Positions 34,101 through 43,768 of a DNA stretch of 64,000 nt are shown here, one piece after another; the stretch's first letter is position 1; each line of letters opens with the position of its first letter. The notes beneath the pieces are model-generated. The model made no database searches. It saw only the letters and a program-made list of their open reading frames with translations, and was not told where the DNA came from. Where the stretch lies: NCBI GenBank assembly GCA_914767715.1, contig OU612066.1, positions 17,737,001-17,801,000 of the forward strand. The letters run 5' to 3'. A program made the position numbers and the translations under genes. The stretch comes from Membranipora membranacea. Taxonomy: Eukaryota > Bryozoa > Gymnolaemata > Cheilostomatida > Membraniporidae.

Positions 34101-36935
34101 AACCAATATGATCTTATTCAATCTAGTGTCTGTGCACAACAATTTATTTTTTCATTCAGGATTTGGTACAGAAGCCCTATGTTTATTCAGCCTCAGTTTC
34201 ATATACGATGGTAGTGTGGCCGTTGCGATGCTGTCGGTTGGTGTTAGTATGGGTGGTCTGGCTGTCTCAGGTGAGTTAAAACATACCATGTGAATCAGAG
34301 ACCTCAGTCAGCCTTGCTTTGTTCAATTTACAAACTAATCCCGATAATTACTGATTGGTGTTGATTTGTGGATACACCCACACTGATGATGTGATATTTT
34401 ATTGCATGTATATCTCTGATCAAAAGAGGGTGATTTATTCACTTAGCATGAGTACCGTGAAAGGGAATTTTATGTGAAGACCTGAGGTTAACATCAATAC
34501 GTAGGGGTGGATACAGGTTAGGTACTCAAACTAAATTTACTCTTGCGATCAGAAATACACATGTTAATAGTGTAGTCTTGATGACAATGTGGGATACGCC
34601 CCCACCAACGAATTAAATCTTCAGGAGATTTAGTTCATTGCTCCCATCCCCCTCCCACAATTTTGGGATGTTTCATGCAGGTATCAAAATGGTTGCTTAT
34701 ATTGAACAACTGTGTTCAAGATTACTGCTAGGGGTTACATCAAATCTTCGCTAGAAGATGGCTCAGTTGGTTAGAGCGCCGGTCCTGATTTTAATCAACT
34801 ATTTTATTTAACTTTACACAGTCGAGCATACATCTGAACATTAGTTTTGCCATCCAGGCAAATATGCCCCCTTCTAAATCAATGGCAATGAATATTTAGT
34901 CTTAATCAAAAATCTTTTCTTGAGAAATATTTTCCTTGACTTGATTGTGATCAACTAGATGTTTTTTATCTCAGGCTGGCAGACAAATCACCTTGATTTA
35001 GCACCACAGTATGCTGGTATACTTGTTGGTATATCTCAGAGTTTCTCTAACATTGCCGGCATACTCAGTCCATTAGTCGCAGGATACTTCATACAAGAAA
35101 GTGTAAGTGAAAGCTATACGAAACCAGAGACAATAGATAATATCCATATAGTCTCTGGCAAAACCAGATATTCATGCTTTGCAAATCCAGTTAGTGACAT
35201 TATATTATTAACCAGTCAACCACCAATGAGTGGTTGATAATGCAATGCCACTAACTCTAGACTGAACCAACAGGCTACCCTCCCGACGGGCCGTCGTACG
35301 GAAAGGGCCCCCAGAGGGCCGTCCCCAGAGGGCCGTCGTACGGAAAGATAGAGACTATTAGTTTAGTCTACACTAACTCGCATTGCAGCTGTCTGAGCAC
35401 TTAGACAATCAGTCTGATAATTGTGAGATCATGAGCTCTTTATTTGGTTGGGTTATTGCTATTGTTTTAATTATGAGACTCGAAGATCAGGGTACTGGTT
35501 TAATGTTTCTTTTTGGACCAGACTACGATTTGTATGACCTAGCCACTGAATTAGATTCTTCTCTTAGAATGGAAATAGTATCATAGCGTTATACGGTTAG
35601 GACACTAAACACAGGGACCCATCTGACTGTTATCTGATTGGCTGTCCCTTGTAGCATGAATAATTAGCCTGAGAAATTGTCTTGTTTACAAAATTGCAAA
35701 CAGTAATTATACCCCTACAGTGTCGATGATTAGGGCATTTCTAGATTGCTACTAGGGACTGGCTATTTTTGCAAGCCCTTTGTTTTGCAAAAGAAAGCAA
35801 ATGATGCTATTCCAGATATGGAATTCAATGGACCTAGCCCTTGCCAGCAAAGTCTCCATCTCTAACTATTTCAAACAGAGACTTAATTTCTCTACTGACT
35901 CATGTGTTATTTCAACTGATTCTCATATTATATTATAGGCAAATTTAGCAGAAGCCATTGGTGGTTCCAGATACAAAAATAGAACTATTGACATTGTAAG
36001 TGTTCAGGATTCTCAGTCTCATAAACTTACATTTTGTTCTGTTTTCTTTTGCACGAAGACTGCTTCCTTGAAAAATATGCTATATACTGCGGAGCGGGGG
36101 AGTTCAGTTCACTATCAGAAACATCTTTGAATAACCTGTACAGCTCTGAGTCATTTCAAGTCCAGTTAAAGCTAAACACAGTCCAATGGAAGAAGACAAA
36201 TTATCTGTTGTCAAATTGGTAAACAATGCGGAGAGTTCCCCTCTCACGTCTGCCACGCAAATATTTAAGAACCGTTTCACAGTTATAGTCTTCTACTTGT
36301 AGGATATATATGGCTGGCATATGATATTCCTAGTAGCATCCCTCATCATTCTCATATGCTGCGCCTTCTACATCGTGTTTGCCTCAGGTGAGTCATGAAC
36401 ATATTCATACACCATGAATAATATATGCTGTTCAGACAGCGCATCAAATGAAGATGGTTCTAGGACTGACACTTTGGGTCTATGGCATTACTAACAAATT
36501 ATTAGACAAACAGGTGCCATAAAATCCTTGTGATTTGATGTGGGATGACTGCTAAGATGATTCTGACGACATTTGATCAATACCTCTGCAACTTTCTCTT
36601 CCAGGTGAGTTTGGTCGGGACAGCACAATGATACAAGAGTGCACTTTACACTTAGCTCCAGTATGTGAGGTACTAGCTAGGAGATGACTATATCGCAATG
36701 TTTTACAAGATGTAATTTATACTTGACAGGTGAAGAACAAGAGTGGGCCAAGGCAATAATAAGAGCAGCACCCGAGGAAGATGCTAAAGACTCTCTCAGC
36801 CCAATAAATAGCAAAATATCCACCACAGTATCATACCAGACTATAAGCCCTAAAGGGGCTGACGCAGACCCCTCCCATAATGAAAGTACGGCAACAATAG
36901 AGAACTCAGACAATCTCTCCGAGAAAGACAAATAG
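25165..36935 (+). CDS. SLC17-family (sialin/phosphate/vesicular anion type) MFS transporter, fourteen coding exons
   Basis: Exons: 25165-25171, 28099-28397, 30123-30241, 30604-30721, 31006-31093, 31521-31607, 32336-32469, 33193-33339, 33721-33853, 34160-34270, 34975-35102, 35939-35995, 36303-36387 and 36730-36935 (stop TAG). All are GT-AG and in frame, giving 572 residues. The start is an inference: ATG GAA G in a 25008-25171 exon joins in phase to the exon holding MPATTRQ, with an in-frame TAA 18 nt upstream; otherwise start at 28107. Family marks: TM1 with the arginine motif HAQRVNVSV, GYLITQIPAALAS after TM2, SYAGAIFGFP, TM11 HLDLAPQYAGILVGI, and a hydrophobic last helix followed by EEQEWA. 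SLC17 carriers move organic anions or phosphate coupled to H+ or Na+ or membrane potential, in lysosomes, vesicles or the plasma membrane; the substrate cannot be read here. A tRNA gene sits in the sixth intron. The 57-nt exon may be optional. Confidence 0.92.
29177..29253. repeat. Imperfect inverted repeat in the SLC17 second intron
   Basis: GTCCAGTGGTTG near 29177 pairs with CAACCACTGGAC ending at 29253; the arms extend to about 22 bp with one gap. Internal copies of the AGTGGT motif make it a compact, GC-richer stem. No target duplication is seen. Confidence 0.6.
31630..31673. repeat. TAGCCTTGTC-family hairpin in an SLC17 intron
   Basis: TAGCCTTGTCGTATGGTCAC pairs imperfectly with TTGACCGCAAGGCTA. 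A second partly related stem (AAGGCCACC...GGTGTGACAAGG) follows to about 31732. Confidence 0.55.
32196..32266 (+). tRNA. tRNA-Gly (anticodon CCC)
   Basis: 71 nt that fold as a complete tRNA. The acceptor stem is GCACTGC with GCAGTGC plus discriminator A. The D-arm region contains the A box (TGGTGTAATGGTA). The anticodon stem CAAGA/TCTTG carries the loop TTCCCAT, anticodon CCC. The T arm CCGGG-TTCGATT-CCCGG supplies the B box. CCTTTTA just downstream gives a short polymerase III terminator. It lies on the same strand as, and inside the sixth intron of, the SLC17 gene. No encoded CCA and no intron. Confidence 0.93.
34391..34601 (+). repeat. Dispersed repeat of about 210 bp, first copy
   Basis: Resembles 39755-39955: shared blocks include ATTGCATGTATATCTCTGAT near the start and GTTAATAGTGTAGTCTTGAT near the end, with AGCATGAGTACC between. 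No coding capacity. This copy lies in the SLC17 intron before the TM11 exon. Confidence 0.7.
34758..34790 (+). repeat. 5' half of a tRNA-like sequence
   Basis: GATGGCTCAGTTGGTTAGAGC followed by GCCGGTCCTGAT matches the D arm and anticodon arm start of a tRNA (A box), but no B box follows. Probably a tRNA fragment or truncated SINE head. Confidence 0.5.
35125..35157. mobile_element. 33-bp palindrome related to the 38-bp element at 10576
   Basis: Begins CAGAGACAATAGATA and ends TATAGTCTCTG. The flanking 7-mers ACGAAAC and GCAAAAC match at five of seven positions, consistent with a decayed target duplication. It lies 22 bp inside the intron after the TM11 exon of the SLC17 gene. Confidence 0.55.
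35280..35349 (+). repeat. GC-rich patch with two copies of GGGCCGTCGTACGGAAAG
   Basis: Within AT-rich intron DNA, the 18-bp motif GGGCCGTCGTACGGAAAG occurs at about 35288 and 35331, separated by two copies of CCCAGAGGGCCGTC. The base composition is strikingly unlike the surroundings. Origin unknown. Confidence 0.75.
35939..35995 (+). CDS. Possible 57-nt cassette exon of the SLC17 gene
   Basis: Flanked by ATTATAG and GTAAGT, in phase 0 on both sides, so it can be skipped cleanly. It encodes 19 residues including the sequon NRT, between TM11 and TM12. Joining the flanking exons directly gives a loop of the usual SLC17 length, so this is an insertion relative to the family. Confidence 0.6.
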
Positions 36936-39144
36936 TGTTGATGTCACCTGTTATCGTCAACCAAACCAAGGAGTTCATACTTAGGTCAATTGTTGTGGTT
37001 GTTACTGAACGAGATTATCTACTATAATCTGGCCTACGGTCTACTTTACACATAAAAAAACTGATTCATTTGGCTATAGACATTGTTGTTTCCCTGGTAA
37101 TGCAAGACAATCTGAGCTACTATCCAATGCTGACAATTTTGTTGTGAATCAATCTCTCAAAATCCAGATGAACATAGTCACTGAGGTATATACATCAGTA
37201 TATATCAGTGAACATAATAATAAGTGGTCTGTGTTAGGAATCATCCCTCTTTGTGCATTTGTATCATTCGATATTTTGTGTGAATATTTATTTATTTACA
37301 CCATACGCATTTATAAATTTTTATTTCGATGAAAATTTTCCAACTTGAAATATAATTTCGAAAAAAGTTATTATAATAATAATATTTACACTTTTTCTGC
37401 CATATAAGTACACAAATGTATAGAAGGAAATATACACAAATTTGACAGAAGATAAAATCAAATTTCTAATTTGTTGCATGACACATATTTTACAAGCCAA
37501 TGTGTAGGCTGATTGACTTATGGGAGGGAGATAGCCAATACAAGGTCAGATGGTACTGAAAGTACCTATAGATATAATAGTGAATACGGAAATAATTCAG
37601 TTTCACTTTCAGTGACCTGGCATTGACTCGCCTTCCCACCCAACAACCAATCATATAAGAGCTAACATGTTGGCTAATATTTCATTCAAAAAGAGCTTTA
37701 CATTGCGATGACAGGCCCTTTTACAGGGATGTGATAGCTGTCACAGACAAGACTTCTAAGGAAATGAATACCAAGTAATGAGCATCCATAAAATGTTACT
37801 AAATCTAGATTGGCTAATAGTCTCTCAAAAAAACTAGAATACTGAAAGATGTCTACATAGAGAAAGTGGTTATTGCCTTTTCCTTTGGTCAAAACGTGTT
37901 GCTTGTTTTGTGTGAGGAAGTAAATTGGCATCAATAGTACTCAGGGAGGAATCGAAGTCAAAGACGCACTTGGAATACCATCTCGTCTCCGTGTCTTTTG
38001 TGTCTAGATATAGCTCTGCAACAAGAATTAAAGCATAATGGTAGTAACATAATGTTTCAAAACCATGATAAAGAAGTTATATTACTGCTATTTATCAGAA
38101 TCAGTTGGACACACATATCCGCCCAGCACATGGTCATTCCTCCTCCAAAGCTGTCCCACAAAAATGATCAGAGGTTGATTTTGCAAATTAACAATACAGT
38201 GTAAGCTGGTTAATTCAAACTTCATAATTCAAAACTCCTGTTATTTCAAAACCAGAAAAATTGGTCCCTTCAGCCATATTCCAATGCATTCTAATGTAAC
38301 TTAATTCAAACTTTGCTTAATTAGAACAAATTTATGTGGTCCCTAGAGGGAATTAAGTGAACTGCACCGTATCTTCAACAGGAACCCGTGTGTGGCATGA
38401 GAGGTTGCATTTATGTCAATCGGAGACTCACTATAACTCTGGCACGAGGGTGAAACGACAATAAAAGAATAGTATATTTACAAAGACCATCATTGAATCA
38501 CGAACTCAATAGAGCAGCACCATGCAATGTTTGACTGGTATACCATTGACGGTGAATACATGAGAATTTTTAGATAAATCGTAATTTGATTAACATATAG
38601 CATAAATTAACACAAGAGCTTCAACGAGTGCAAATAATTTTGTGTAGCAGTTGTAGACAGAGAGAAGCTTTGTGACATCTCGAAGTCATAACCATCAAGG
38701 TTAGCCAGGACAATGTTTAGACATAAACCAACACCAAAATAACAAATAATATTGTGTGAGTAATATATAGAGAGAGAGCAAACGTAAAATCACATAACAA
38801 ACACAACATGCACATACCTATGTCATATTTTTGGTACAAGCATTCAGCGGTAAACAGTTGATTTTGGCCTACAACATTGAAATAGGTGACAAGGCCTTGT
38901 TTCCTAAGGTATGATGAGTTGGTAAGAGCGATACACTGTTGTATGGACTTCTACATTGTTCAGCAAGTAAAAATTGCAATTTAGTTAAGCATTCACAACA
39001 TACAAACAGTCCCTTGCCACTGTTCTAAACTGCATTAAGCAACTAGGCAATGCGGTCTTCTTTAAATCAGATGTCTTGAATGATTTAGCATGTTATAGGG
39101 GCCAGAGGCATTTCAAATTTCATCTCTCAAGTTCATGCGAGCAT
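36936..39144. other. Convergent 3' flanks of the SLC17 and RNA-binding protein genes
   Basis: About 2.2 kb between two convergent genes, presumably 3' untranslated sequence of both. Apart from the mini-transposon at 38197, no exon is recognised. A last exon of the minus-strand gene could be hidden here, since its terminal coding part is uncertain. Confidence 0.45.
38197..38369. mobile_element. pogo/Tigger-like MITE, 173 bp, TA target duplication
   Basis: Flanked by TA on both sides (38195-38196 and 38370-38371). Ends are CAGTGTAAGC and, on the other strand, CGGTGCAGTT, both leading into TTAATTC. Inside are several variants of TTAATTCAAACT, a feature typical of pogo/Tigger-derived MITEs. No transposase. 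Confidence 0.6.
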
Positions 39145-42100
39145 TTAATTACCCAATGTGTTGGCTCTGTTTGGTTGGGAGTTCACAATACTTTCAGTTA
39201 AGTACCATCTGATCTGGCATTGGATATCACACCAAACCCAACGGCAAAGAAAGAGATCAAAGCCAACACATCGGTTAGCGTTTAATACCAACCTTGTGTT
39301 ATTGTTGGCAGCAGCAGCGGTTGGTTCGACCATTCTTACAGTCATAGGAATGCCATCTAGTTCTCTCCTGTCATATTTCTCTATAGCAGTCTTAGCATCC
39401 TTCTTGTTGAGAAAGCGCACCTCTGCATAGCCTTTAGAGATAAGCCTGGCTGATACCAAGTTACCAATATCCCCAAATAGTTCCTGAAAAAATTGAAATA
39501 TTTGGTTTTACAATCAGAAATGATACAAAAGTTATCAATAAATGAAGAGTTACCCACTCTCTGAACTAATGGTTCAATGAGTAGATAACTCCAAATTATA
39601 AGCGCTTTGCAGACATTTTTAGCATTAGATGGAATTTACATTCTCCTATTTTAATCAACACTTTCCACGATAAATTTAGCGAGATTTAATCAGTACCCTC
39701 CTACTCTCATCCTGAAGAGCAATCCGAGATTATGATGGACTTCAAAATACGTGATATACTATTGCATGTATATCTCTGATCAATAGAGAGTGAACTAATT
39801 CATTTAGTATGAGTACCATCATTAGGAATTTGGTGTAGCAGCCCGTGTTTAATTCTATTAATTAGGGGGGGGGGGGCTACATGTGAGGTACTGATACCAA
39901 ATTGACTCTAACGATCAGAGAAACCATGTTAATAGTGTAGTCTTGATGTCAGAATGATACTGGACCTCAAATACGTGATAACAGACATTATCCATCCCAT
40001 TTACCTCGACATCTTCCTGAGATACATCTTGTGAGAGGTTCGAGACTTTGATTGTATAAAACGTTGGCTCCGGTTCCGATTCCACTGATGGAGATCGCTG
40101 TTTTCTTCTCTCTTGTGGCTTCTGCGTAACATCAAGATTAAAAATTACAAATGTCGTTAGTTGGGTACGCTTAGGACAAACGGAAGTAGCAACTGAAGAA
40201 ACTAGCGTATAAACCTGTTAGCCTTAAAAAGAAGGCTGTTGTTTGTTGAAATACATGACTGACAAATACTGGAGTGTAAATCAACATGCTGTGGGTTGGG
40301 TTCAGAACCATATAATGAAACTAGATGACAATAACACAAGAAAAAAGATAAATATCATACCTCTTGGAACCTAGGCACATTATTAGAGTGGGTATGGCTA
40401 GCTCTATCCATACGTAGACTAGAATCATTATTAAAAGTCTCAGAATAAGCAGGTCTACTCTGTCTCAATTCTCTACTGTCCATTAGCCTTTCTCTACAAT
40501 AGATTGAGAGGATTACAATGAAATCAAACTGCTTAATCTCAGTTAGATTTTCATATACATTGTACCACTGGACATGATCCGAGGTACTGTTACACCTTAC
40601 TAATGGATTCATTTAGCACGGTTATTGCGCAATACACAGGTAGCATCTTGGTTTCATACACAGGCTGTTGGAAATGATACCAGTGAGTATTAATGCCTAA
40701 CTAACGCTTTCTGTAGCATCGTTTCAGTATCCCTTAGGTGCATATATCAACTGCAGTTACCTGCTCAAAATGGTGATATCCACTGATGGACGGCAGATTA
40801 ATCTTTACATTATTAATCAAATCCCTTGTCTTAAATAAGGTTACAAACCATGTGCTTAGGGTTGGTTCTGTGGTGTTTGCAGCTCACTCAAATTCTAATT
40901 TAAGCAAAACTCTAAAGCCCTATTCTTAATTACTAAGAACATATAGTACACAGTACGCAAAATATCAGTGAATTTCAGCGAAAAAAGAGGGCAATAACCA
41001 CATATAAGAAGAAGTTAGTCTTACCTGGAGTGGCGAGAAGGTGATCGACTAAAACTTCTCATGGGTCTGCTCCTCAGCCTATTGGGACTAGGTCCTCTCA
41101 GTCTACCAGGACTAGGGCTTCTACGCCTGTAAGCAGGCGACGGTGTACGAGTTCTCCTTCTCTGCCATATGTCTGGAGATGGAGTCCTGCGATACCGTGG
41201 AGGACCTGGTGAAGGGGATCGTCTGTCATAATATCTACCAGGTGAAGGATGTCTCATAAGAGGTGACAGGGATCGCCGCCTATCGTATCTGTCTAATGGT
41301 GATCTAGATCTAGGTCTATCTACAAAGTCTGACCTCATTCTTCCTCCCCTATTCCAGCCTGGAGGACCAAAATCTGCATCCGGGTTGCGCCTGGGCGGTG
41401 ATTGGCGTTTTCTTGGTGATACTATATAGCTTTGTGGGCGGCTTGGGGGAGGTGACGGAGTATATGATCTTGGTCTACCATTGTATGATGTGTCTCTTCT
41501 TAGTGGTGGTGGTGGTGATTCTTTTCTGTATATTTCTGATGGCATAAGGGGTTGGGGTGATAATTGCCTGGTGGGAGGGTATGCTCTAGGTGTTGGAGGA
41601 GAGGGCTGCCTCCTCATATGTGCAGGTATGCCAGTCGGCTGCACAGGTTCTAAGTCTCTGTCTATTGATCTGCCACGAGTTCGTGATATCGTCATTCTAC
41701 CGCCTCGTCCCAATTTTATATTAGAATCCTAAAACAACATTATCTCAATGAGTTTGCTGCTCCGCACACTCGTTTTGATAAATAAGCGTCTCAAAAATAT
41801 GCCGACTAGATTATATATTTTTCAAGAAATTAGCAGATGAGAAGAACTGATCTCAATCGCAATTGAAAATCAAGGACAGCAGGTCGCCACAGACTTCAAC
41901 AACAAGCAAACCCACAAACACAGAACACACAAGGACTAATGATCCAGGTTTCATTGCAATTCACAACTTTAAATCGCTTACCATAGGTATTCTGCTATGA
42001 TGATGCGTAACGTTGCCGTTGGTCATGAACTCATCATCATACACTAGTTCTGGTTTGTACGCATAAGACATACTAGCTCGCAAGTCAGCTTGTCTGGAAT

Positions 42101-43768
42101 CACATCATATTTAACAGTAATAATATAATAATATGAACTTTTATTTTCCTATTCAATGCCCCTTTCGGGGCCAATGAGAATGGTTACATTAGATATGATA
42201 CATGATACATCTCATCTAATTAGCGCACCCTTGTACTATGTAAGGGTGGGCAAGCTAGGCCATTGATCGGAGAGCTCACCTCCTTCAGCAGAATGGGTAG
42301 CGACCGGGATTCAAACCTGCAACTCTCAGATTGAGAAGCTCGAATCCTAACCACTACGCCACCCTGCCTGCCATTTACAGTATATACATAGATCTGTTTG
42401 TGCTTAATAAGAGAATGAGAGTAAAACAATCTCCCTTAATTCTATGAGCGTTTGGCCTCACATACCAAACTGTACTAGAATTAGTTGATTAAAAAGTTGA
42501 TGTCATCACACGCCACATCCCGAAGCATAGGCAGCGAAATATTAGTTGCCTTAAGGGCGCAGCCGCAATATCTTCATAAGCTTGCATGCAGGTCGGAGCA
42601 CACCTGGGGACAACCAAACCCCAGTGGTTGATTGACTGCAGTGAGATTCAAACCCATGACCTTCAACATTTGCATGCTAGAGGAACAGCGCTCTAACCAG
42701 AAGAGCCACCTCTTACTCCTGATTAGTTAGAGTTTTTTCAAAACAATCATTATATGTAACAGGTAAAACTTCCGAGGTCAAAATGATACACACCTGCCAC
42801 CTCTACCCCTGCCTCGCATCCCTCGTCCTCTTCCTCTTATAGGGCCTCGCTTTGGGGCCAACATCGTTCTGAGATCTCCCACCTTTTCAACTACATGCTG
42901 CCCAATAACAGCTCTTGCATCACCGACAACTCTGCGTCCGCTGATGAGCTTATCTCGTGCATCACCACGGATTCTGCAAGAGCAAGGAAGAGTTCAACAT
43001 GTGTAAATGGGTGAGAGAATTGTGCATGTGTGAACTAGGGATTGCAGGCTCATAGCTGAAATATCTGCTTATATATATATTATACCGTAATCCCTCACCT
43101 ATAGATCGCGCGACTTATAAGTGAAGGCGGCTATAAGAGAGTAGCATATAGACGCGACTATCATTTGAAGCATTTTTATATTTAGATTGGACCAAAACCT
43201 ATTACAGTCACCGAAGCAGAATAGCTCAGTGGTAGAGCGTACGACTTGTAAAAATGGAGTAGTGAGTTCGAAACCCACTGAGGGCAGTATTTTTCCCAAA
43301 ACTACTTAGTTCATCTGTAGTGAGTGTAGTGTAGTGAGTGTCTTATAGCTGTGGGGTGTCTTATAACTGGAGCATTTTTATTTTTTCTGAGGGGGGTGAT
43401 TCACTTATAAGTCCGGTGACTTATAGGTGAGGGATTAAGGTATATATGTGAATATGTTTTAGGCCTCAGACTGTTTGTTTTGTTTGTTCTCATAGATAGA
43501 TCATCTATGAGAACAAACAAAGCAGATGTGAATGCATTGTATGGCATCTATACATATCAAGCATATAAAAGCTTCTTTTCCTTAGAGCTACAGTCCTGTA
43601 ATATAAAAGAAGAGTAATGAATTACTAAAATAATAATTATAATTAAATTAATACTATAATAATAATAAATTGTATTTACAACACTAGACTAGGAAAAATA
43701 TATTCAGAGGTTACATACCCTATGTTTTTAACACCTCTTCCTCTGAATGGTCTGTTACCCCTGCCCAT
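39145..43768 (-). CDS. RNA-binding protein with DAR motifs, SR/SP-rich centre and RRM (POLDIP3/SKAR-like)
   Basis: Exons (minus): 43768-43719, 42973-42794, 42093-41982, 41728-41025, 40493-40361, 40121-40005 and 39483 to 39293 or 39145. Start ATG has a strong GCCATGG context. Order: RG-rich N-terminus (MGRGNRPFRGRG), DAR repeats (GDARDKL, GDARAVI) and a second RGRG run; then about 230 residues rich in SP, RSRSP and RRRSPSPG; then an RRM of about 75 residues with RNP2 YTIKVSNL and RNP1 GYAEVRFL, ending GIPMTVRMVEP. DAR motifs plus a single C-terminal RRM fit POLDIP3/SKAR, an exon-junction/TREX-linked mRNA export and translation factor, but the human protein lacks such an SR-rich block, so an SR-type or other REF-like splicing factor remains possible. 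The 3' end is unclear: reading through to TAA-type stop at 39145 gives 544 residues, but a donor (AAG|GTTGGT at 39293) suggests one more exon not found. Confidence 0.8.
39755..39955 (+). repeat. Dispersed repeat of about 200 bp, second copy, flanked by direct repeats
   Basis: Partner of 34391-34601. It is bracketed by GATGGACTTCAAAATACGTG (near 39732) and a similar CTGGACCTCAAATACGTGAT (near 39959). It includes a run of twelve or so G at about 39867. Confidence 0.65.
42133..42372 (-). mobile_element. tRNA-derived SINE
   Basis: Read on the minus strand it starts with a tRNA-like head: GGGTGGCGTAGTGGTTAGGA (A box) and GGTTTGAATCCC (B box), resembling tRNA-Glu. A roughly 150-bp body follows, ending in a small stem GGCCCC-GAAA-GGGGC and an A/T-rich tail. 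It lies in an intron of the RNA-binding protein gene, same strand. Confidence 0.7.
42592..42716 (-). mobile_element. Second tRNA-derived repeat head (SINE-like)
   Basis: On the minus strand, GGTGGCTCTTCTGGTTAGAG gives an A box and GGGTTTGAATCT a B box at about the right spacing. The head differs from the SINE at 42133, so it is either another family or a diverged tRNA pseudogene. Confidence 0.5.
43084..43441. mobile_element. 358-bp inverted-repeat transposon containing a tRNA-like sequence
   Basis: The left end ACCGTAATCCCTCACCTATA continues to GACTTATAAGTGAA. The right end reads the same on the other strand (ACCTTAATCCCTCACCTATA...GACTTATAAGTGAA). Terminal inverted repeats are about 42 bp. 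Both sides are flanked by alternating TA sequence, so the target duplication (TA or TATA) cannot be fixed. No open frame. Confidence 0.78.
43216..43286 (+). pseudogene. tRNA-Thr(TGT)-like pseudogene inside the inverted-repeat element
   Basis: GCAGAATAGCTCAGTGGTAG resembles the 5' half of a tRNA with an A box. CTTGTAA looks like a Thr(TGT) anticodon loop, and GAGTTCGAAACCC is a B-box-like T arm. The acceptor, anticodon and T stems do not pair properly, so it is not a working tRNA. Confidence 0.6.
43479..43521. repeat. Perfect palindrome with 19-bp arms
   Basis: TTTGTTTGTTCTCATAGAT at 43479-43497 is exactly reverse-complemented at 43503-43521, with a 5-nt loop. No clear target duplication. It lies 38 bp right of the inverted-repeat element. 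Confidence 0.8.
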
